From Pictodentalium vernedei (lineage: Eukaryota; Mollusca; Scaphopoda; Dentaliida; Dentaliidae): a DNA stretch of 64,000 nucleotides. This document shows, in pieces, positions 53,201 to 59,200 of the stretch. The translations under genes and the position numbers were made by a program. The notes under the pieces are model-generated. The model did not search any database. It was not told the DNA's origin and saw only the letters and a list, made by a program, of their open reading frames with translations. The DNA is taken from assembly GCA_031216915.1 (NCBI GenBank), contig CM062294.1:31015128-31079127 (forward strand), read 5' to 3'. Numbering within the stretch: the first letter of the stretch is position 1; each line of letters opens with the position of its first letter.

Positions 53201-56200
53201 CTCTACTTTGGGGAGTTAAAATAAAAACCAGGTCGCATCACGCTTACTTGTGATAATTGAATAAAAAGGCACAGTTTTCAAAAATTCTGTTTTAAATAAC
53301 GATACATTTCACTGAAACATGTTCTTGTGTCATTAAAAATTGTATTGACCAATGAATTGCGTAAGTTAAAAGGAACGTCATAGGCCACACCCACACAATA
53401 CTTCAATCTCATTTCCCACTTGACGTGAGGGTGCGGTCATTCAAAGCAACACTGAATTAAATTTAATTTTGATTTTGACCATTTCCAGAGAAACTGAAAA
53501 CACAGTTTGTAAATGTGGAGTTCGATATAAACCCAGATGACATGAAGTTGGTTGAACTTTGTCTCAGAAACAGTTCATTCAGGCTATTTGGAAATTGGAA
53601 AGTTTTGTTGGCGTGAGTTTCGTTTGTGGATTATTATGACCGGCCATTGTTTACGTTTGATTTGGGTAAAACGATGAACGCAGACGATCAACTATTGCAT
53701 ATAAACAAATTGAACATGGAATATAAAACATGATAAGAATTTCATTGTTTATTAAATTTTATTTTGGAAGTCTTTTTAATATGATGAGATAAATATTAAT
53801 TACCTCTCATGCTGAAACAACATGAGCCTGCAGGGGTTCTTTTCCATTCACCCTGAGCAACGTAATCTTTAAGACAAACATTGGGGTCGTGGTTTAGGGC
53901 GGGCCTAAATGCGTTTTTTCGGTTCCTTGTGTTATGAAAAAAGAATATACTTTAGCCAATCATTTTGCCTGAAAATGCATGAACAGAAAAAAAAGGTTTA
54001 ATTATACCAGAGTATATGATAGTACGCCCCTGTGTTATTACTTTATCTGATCCTGTCCACCTGGATCAGACGCCCATTTTGTAACGCTTTGTTTCATTGA
54101 TAGCTATTTTCGAGACCTGGAACATTGTCTTCACACGCCATACTTCGATATAGATGGTTTTTTTCGGGTCCATGAGATTCTGGTTCCTGCCTAAGGTTTC
54201 CCGGGATGGGCTTTCACTTTAGTCATGCTGCCACCTTGGTTGCTCCTCGTCTGTTGGACACCTGCTGTGTTTTTTTCCCTTGATTTCCGTATTCGCATTG
54301 TTTTTTACAAGGTGAGGCCATTAGCCTCAGCTTAACCCCCTACCACGGGGGGGGGGGGGGAAGGATGTGGGGGCGGAAGATTTATTTTCGAAGTTCTCAT
54401 TTTCTAGATCAGTTGCCTTTCCGGGCTGGTGAGTCATGATCCACACATTTGTTTTGGTCAGAGTTACTCACAAAGATATACAAATATTCTTTCGTGCTTC
54501 CGTTACAGATATAAAAAAGTGTGAACACTAGTATCAAGGCATTGTGGCGTCCAAGTAAGTTGGACACGATCTTGTCCGTGATGACATCGTCAATAATTAT
54601 GGGTTTGGTGCAGAACAGAAAATTTGACTCGGACCCTATACACAAACACACATCTGTTCTATCGCTGACCGGTTGTTTACATAAAAAATCATTCAAGTTA
54701 ATGCAATATGGTGTGTGAGATTGGAAACAAACATGTCGGAACTCCAGTTAAAAACAACCCACTAAATGAATGACGTCTAGCTTGTTGAGTAGCTAGCCTA
54801 CTAGAATGCCCTCTATCTTGTTGAGTAGCTAGCCTACTAGAATGCCCTCTAGCTTGTTGAGTAGTTAGCCAACTGGAATGCCCTCTAGCTTGTTGAGTAG
54901 CTAGCCTACTAGAATGCCCCCTAGCTTGTTGCGTAGCTTGCCTAGAAGTTGTATTCTTTAGAGCAGCATGAAAGTGATTGTTGCCACCAACGGATTTGTT
55001 TAGTACAAACTTAAATAATCATTAAACTTATGAAGCAATAAACATTGTTGGTTTTTCAAGATTGTTTTAAAGATATGGAATGGAATTTATGACATTTAAC
55101 ATTACAAAACGACATGAAATCGGAACGAAGTAAACAATATAATCAGCAAAAGGAAAGATTAAGTTTCGGTACCACATTTTTAGAGGACGTAAGTTTAATA
55201 CTGGAGTTGAAATTAAAAGTTTAACGCATAAATTATACCCTGTTTTGGATAAAGGCGCGAAATAAAACATCACAGGTTCAGCTGATAACTAGAAATAACG
55301 GTAAATAACTGTGCCGATTTTTGTCAGGCAACCTTTAGGTTGGGTACCCAAAATCGTGGTGGGAGGGAAAAAGGCTAACGATCCCAATAAGTCATTTCAA
55401 CTACGTAAGTAGTAGATCATGAACCCGACCGTGCCCATTGGCAGGATCTCATGCAGGATCTCATGTTACGTTATAGTCAGGTGACCAAGTTGGCACATCC
55501 AGCATGTGCTACCTGTAATGTCTACAATAGAATATAAATATGTTTAGGGAAGTCAGAATAAAGAGAACAAAGTGAAAGAAGTCATAAAAGGGCTTTTAGA
55601 AACCGAAAATTTACTGGGTAATCTGAGCCAAGTAAACAATTATGAGGTTGTTTGTGGTACTTCTATTTACTCTAGGTCAATAGAACGCACCCCGGGGGCC
55701 CATAGGCACTATAACGCTGCGTGCTACTATTAAATTCATGGCATGAGGGTCCTAAAAAGGATTCTTGGGGAATCCGTACTAAATAAAGTCGTTTTTGGTG
55801 ATTTGGAGGGATTGACGGGTTTATTTGGGGAATTCTCCGAATCGGGAAATTACTCTCGTACAAAGGAACATACCCTCCAAACATACCCCTGTCCTATTAG
55901 AAGCCTTTGGGTAACATAGCCACCACGTCACTCACGTGCTACCATAGAAACCAAGAGGAGGCCTCCAGTATACAAAATGTTCGACGGAAACACGTATCAC
56001 CCTAACAACACGCGCTGCGCATGCGCACTAGCACCATGTATCACTATGGGGATGACGCCACAAGATGGCCGCTCACGTGAGCTATCATGATAACACAACA
56101 TGACTTAACTAGGTCACGTGACTATGACGTCTCATGAGATCCTGCATGAGATCCTGCCTATGGGTACATGGTCTACTACTTACGTAGAATGATCTAATCA

Positions 56201-59200
56201 TTATCATCGACTGACCGATCGAGATCACCTCACCTGGTTATATTCAAATGTCTTGTACGTAATTTATCTTTAAAAATGGATACGGTGGTTTATTATTTGA
56301 CTTCTCTGTTTTCTCGGCATATTACCGTTTCATATTTTCAATAAATATTGATTAGTGCTTCATAACACCTTCAGTTGATTTGGCTGACCAATTTCAAAAC
56401 CACGCTTTCTGACTGGTTATCACCGAATAGAACTGTGTCAAATTAATGCGCATGTAAATAGAACTATTTCAAATAATAACCCAAATATCGATATGATTTA
56501 GCTTTTGTTATAAACATTCACTAAAATCCGAATGATAAGAAATGCATAAATACTTGAAAATTAGTATTTATAATGCCGAAATGTAGAGCTATATTTTGTC
56601 CCAGTTATTACGTATGACTGCGTGCAGCTGTGGTGCGTCACAGCCAAAACACGACGTTGAAGGTGAAATTCCATTATTTAACAAATCTTTTCTATCGAAA
56701 ACATGTGCTTTTGGAAAGTCTGGCATCATATGAAAAACAGAATATGAAATTCATGTTTTGGTCACACGATATTTATGGAACTCGACTCCAAATTTCCCGT
56801 TTTGCCTTGGCTCGACAAAACGAAAATTCCTTGACTCGTTTCGTAAATATCGTACGACCAAACACTCATTCCATATCCTCTATATATGAAAGATAATTAA
56901 CTCTTTACCTAACATGAAAAGCAGACGACACTTGCAAACAAAATTTTTGATTAACTATTTTTTTTCATTTTTTGTCTCAAAAACTTAGGTTATGACCCCT
57001 CATTAGAACGAGCTCGATGAGCTCGTTCCAATGAGGGCTCATAACGTATGTTTTTAAGACAAAAAAGGAAAATATAATGAAAATTATTTGGCGATTTTTG
57101 AGAATAGCGCTGGCCGGTTTTGGTTGTTACGTTGGGTAAAGGGTTAATAAATTTGATGTGATACACCAGCAAAAGGAAGCTGAGAATTGACTCGATTCTA
57201 AATCACAACCTTGATAACTTATCATGAAACTACTCCTCTCCTATCATCGACTGACCATTCAACATGATATCACACATTGTTAAAAAAAATACCGTTACGA
57301 AAAAAACTTTCCTGCTATTCTACGAAACGCGCGAAAGTACATCCCCTTATCATACAAACGAGAGGCTTCTCTGATTAGGTAACCAGAGGCTCAAGTGAGC
57401 CTAAAACGCTCACCTGGATCAAGTTGTCAATGAAGTACTTTTGACCCAGTTATATTCTACATGACAAATTTGGTTCACATCTGCCCATTGCTTCTGAAGA
57501 TATAAATTTGGAGTGGAGCCCTAATTTGGGAGCCCAAATTTTGACCTACTGAATTTCTTTGAAAAAAAGTGAATCTGCATCACTAAAGTAAGTTCCAAAC
57601 AAGAAATCTAAGCATAATTGCAAGTGGCTTATAAAAAAAGATTTTAAAAGCATATATAAGGCTTATGGAGCATTAACCCCACCCTAACAGGATATAGTAA
57701 TTTGGCGGGAAAAATTAGAAGAGTGAATTCCACCAGCCTGAAGAAGGCAGTAGCTTCATTTGAACAAAGAAGAATAGGTTTACTCCAAAGATGGTCTGTG
57801 CCATAAATGAATGAATTTGGCCCAGTGGTTTTGAAGAATAAGAAAGATTTCAAACAAGAGAAACATAATTTTACTTCCACCAGTAAATTCAAGTCTGTGT
57901 GAAAATGGTTTAAGCATCAAAAATAAACAAAACAGAAGGAGAATTTATGGAGGCTTATTTTTGGGGGTAAAATAATTTTAAAGAAATCAGAAATAGGTTT
58001 TTATTAACAGTATTACATAAAATAAAATCTTTGGACCCACACTGAAGCCTTGAGAGGGTTAAATTAAAGATATTCATACAGGAATTAGAGAATTTGTTTC
58101 CAAGAAACCAGAAAAAACATATGTGCTCTGCATTGAAAAGGTTTGATAAAGGCATCAATAAAATCTTTGAAAGCCAACCTGAAGTCTTTTGAGGGTTAAA
58201 TTAAAGACATCCATACAGGAATCAGATAAATGTTTCCAAGAAACCAGACAAAACATATATGTTTGCACAGAATTGAAAGGGTTCAACATAAAATAAAATT
58301 TTTGGAAAATACACACTATTGCGAGTGGCTTATGAGAAGAGGATTTTTAAAGAATTTTAGGCTCATGGAGCATTAATCCCACCCCATGAGACATAGTAAC
58401 TTTTGGGGAAAAAATCAGAAGAGTAAACTACACCAGCTTGAAGATGACAGCAGCTTCATTTGAACAAAGTAGAAAAGGTGTACTCCAAAGATGGTCTGTG
58501 CCAAAAACGAATGAATTTGGACCAGTGGTCTTAAAGAATAAGAAAAGTTTCAAACTAGAGAAACATAATTTATTTCCACAAGTAAATTCAAGTCTATGTG
58601 AAAATACTTGCAGCATTAGAAATAAACAAAATAGACAGAATTTGTAGGGTTAAAACTTTTTTAAGAAATCAGAAATAGGTTTTCGTTAACAGTATTTAAA
58701 GATATTCATACAGGAATCAGATAAATTTTTCCAAGAAACCTCAAAAACATATATGTGCTCAGCATTCAAAGGGTTTTATCAAGAATTCAGAAATGGACAT
58801 TTTTGGACCTGCCACTTATTTGAATGTTGTTTAGAGCAAAACTGTGAGTATGGAAAGGGTTATCATTATTCTCACATTACATGAAATAAAATCTTTGGAA
58901 CTCATACTGAAGTCTTGAGAGGGTTAAACGCACTGAACTGAATCACTTATGCATTTCCATGTAAAGCAAAGAGTTTCTCTTAACTTGGTTAGAAAATGAA
59001 CCTGACATTTGATTACAATAATAGATAACATTTCATGTTTGGCACCTAACTTCACTTCTGTAATTGATTGTTTACATAGTACTCTAGTGTGAATAAATAT
59101 AACAGCTACAGAACAAGTCAAAATAAGTTGTAGCATAACCACAATAAACTAAGTATAATGCTGTTTCTGTGCTGATAAAATCAGTATCTGACATGCACTC

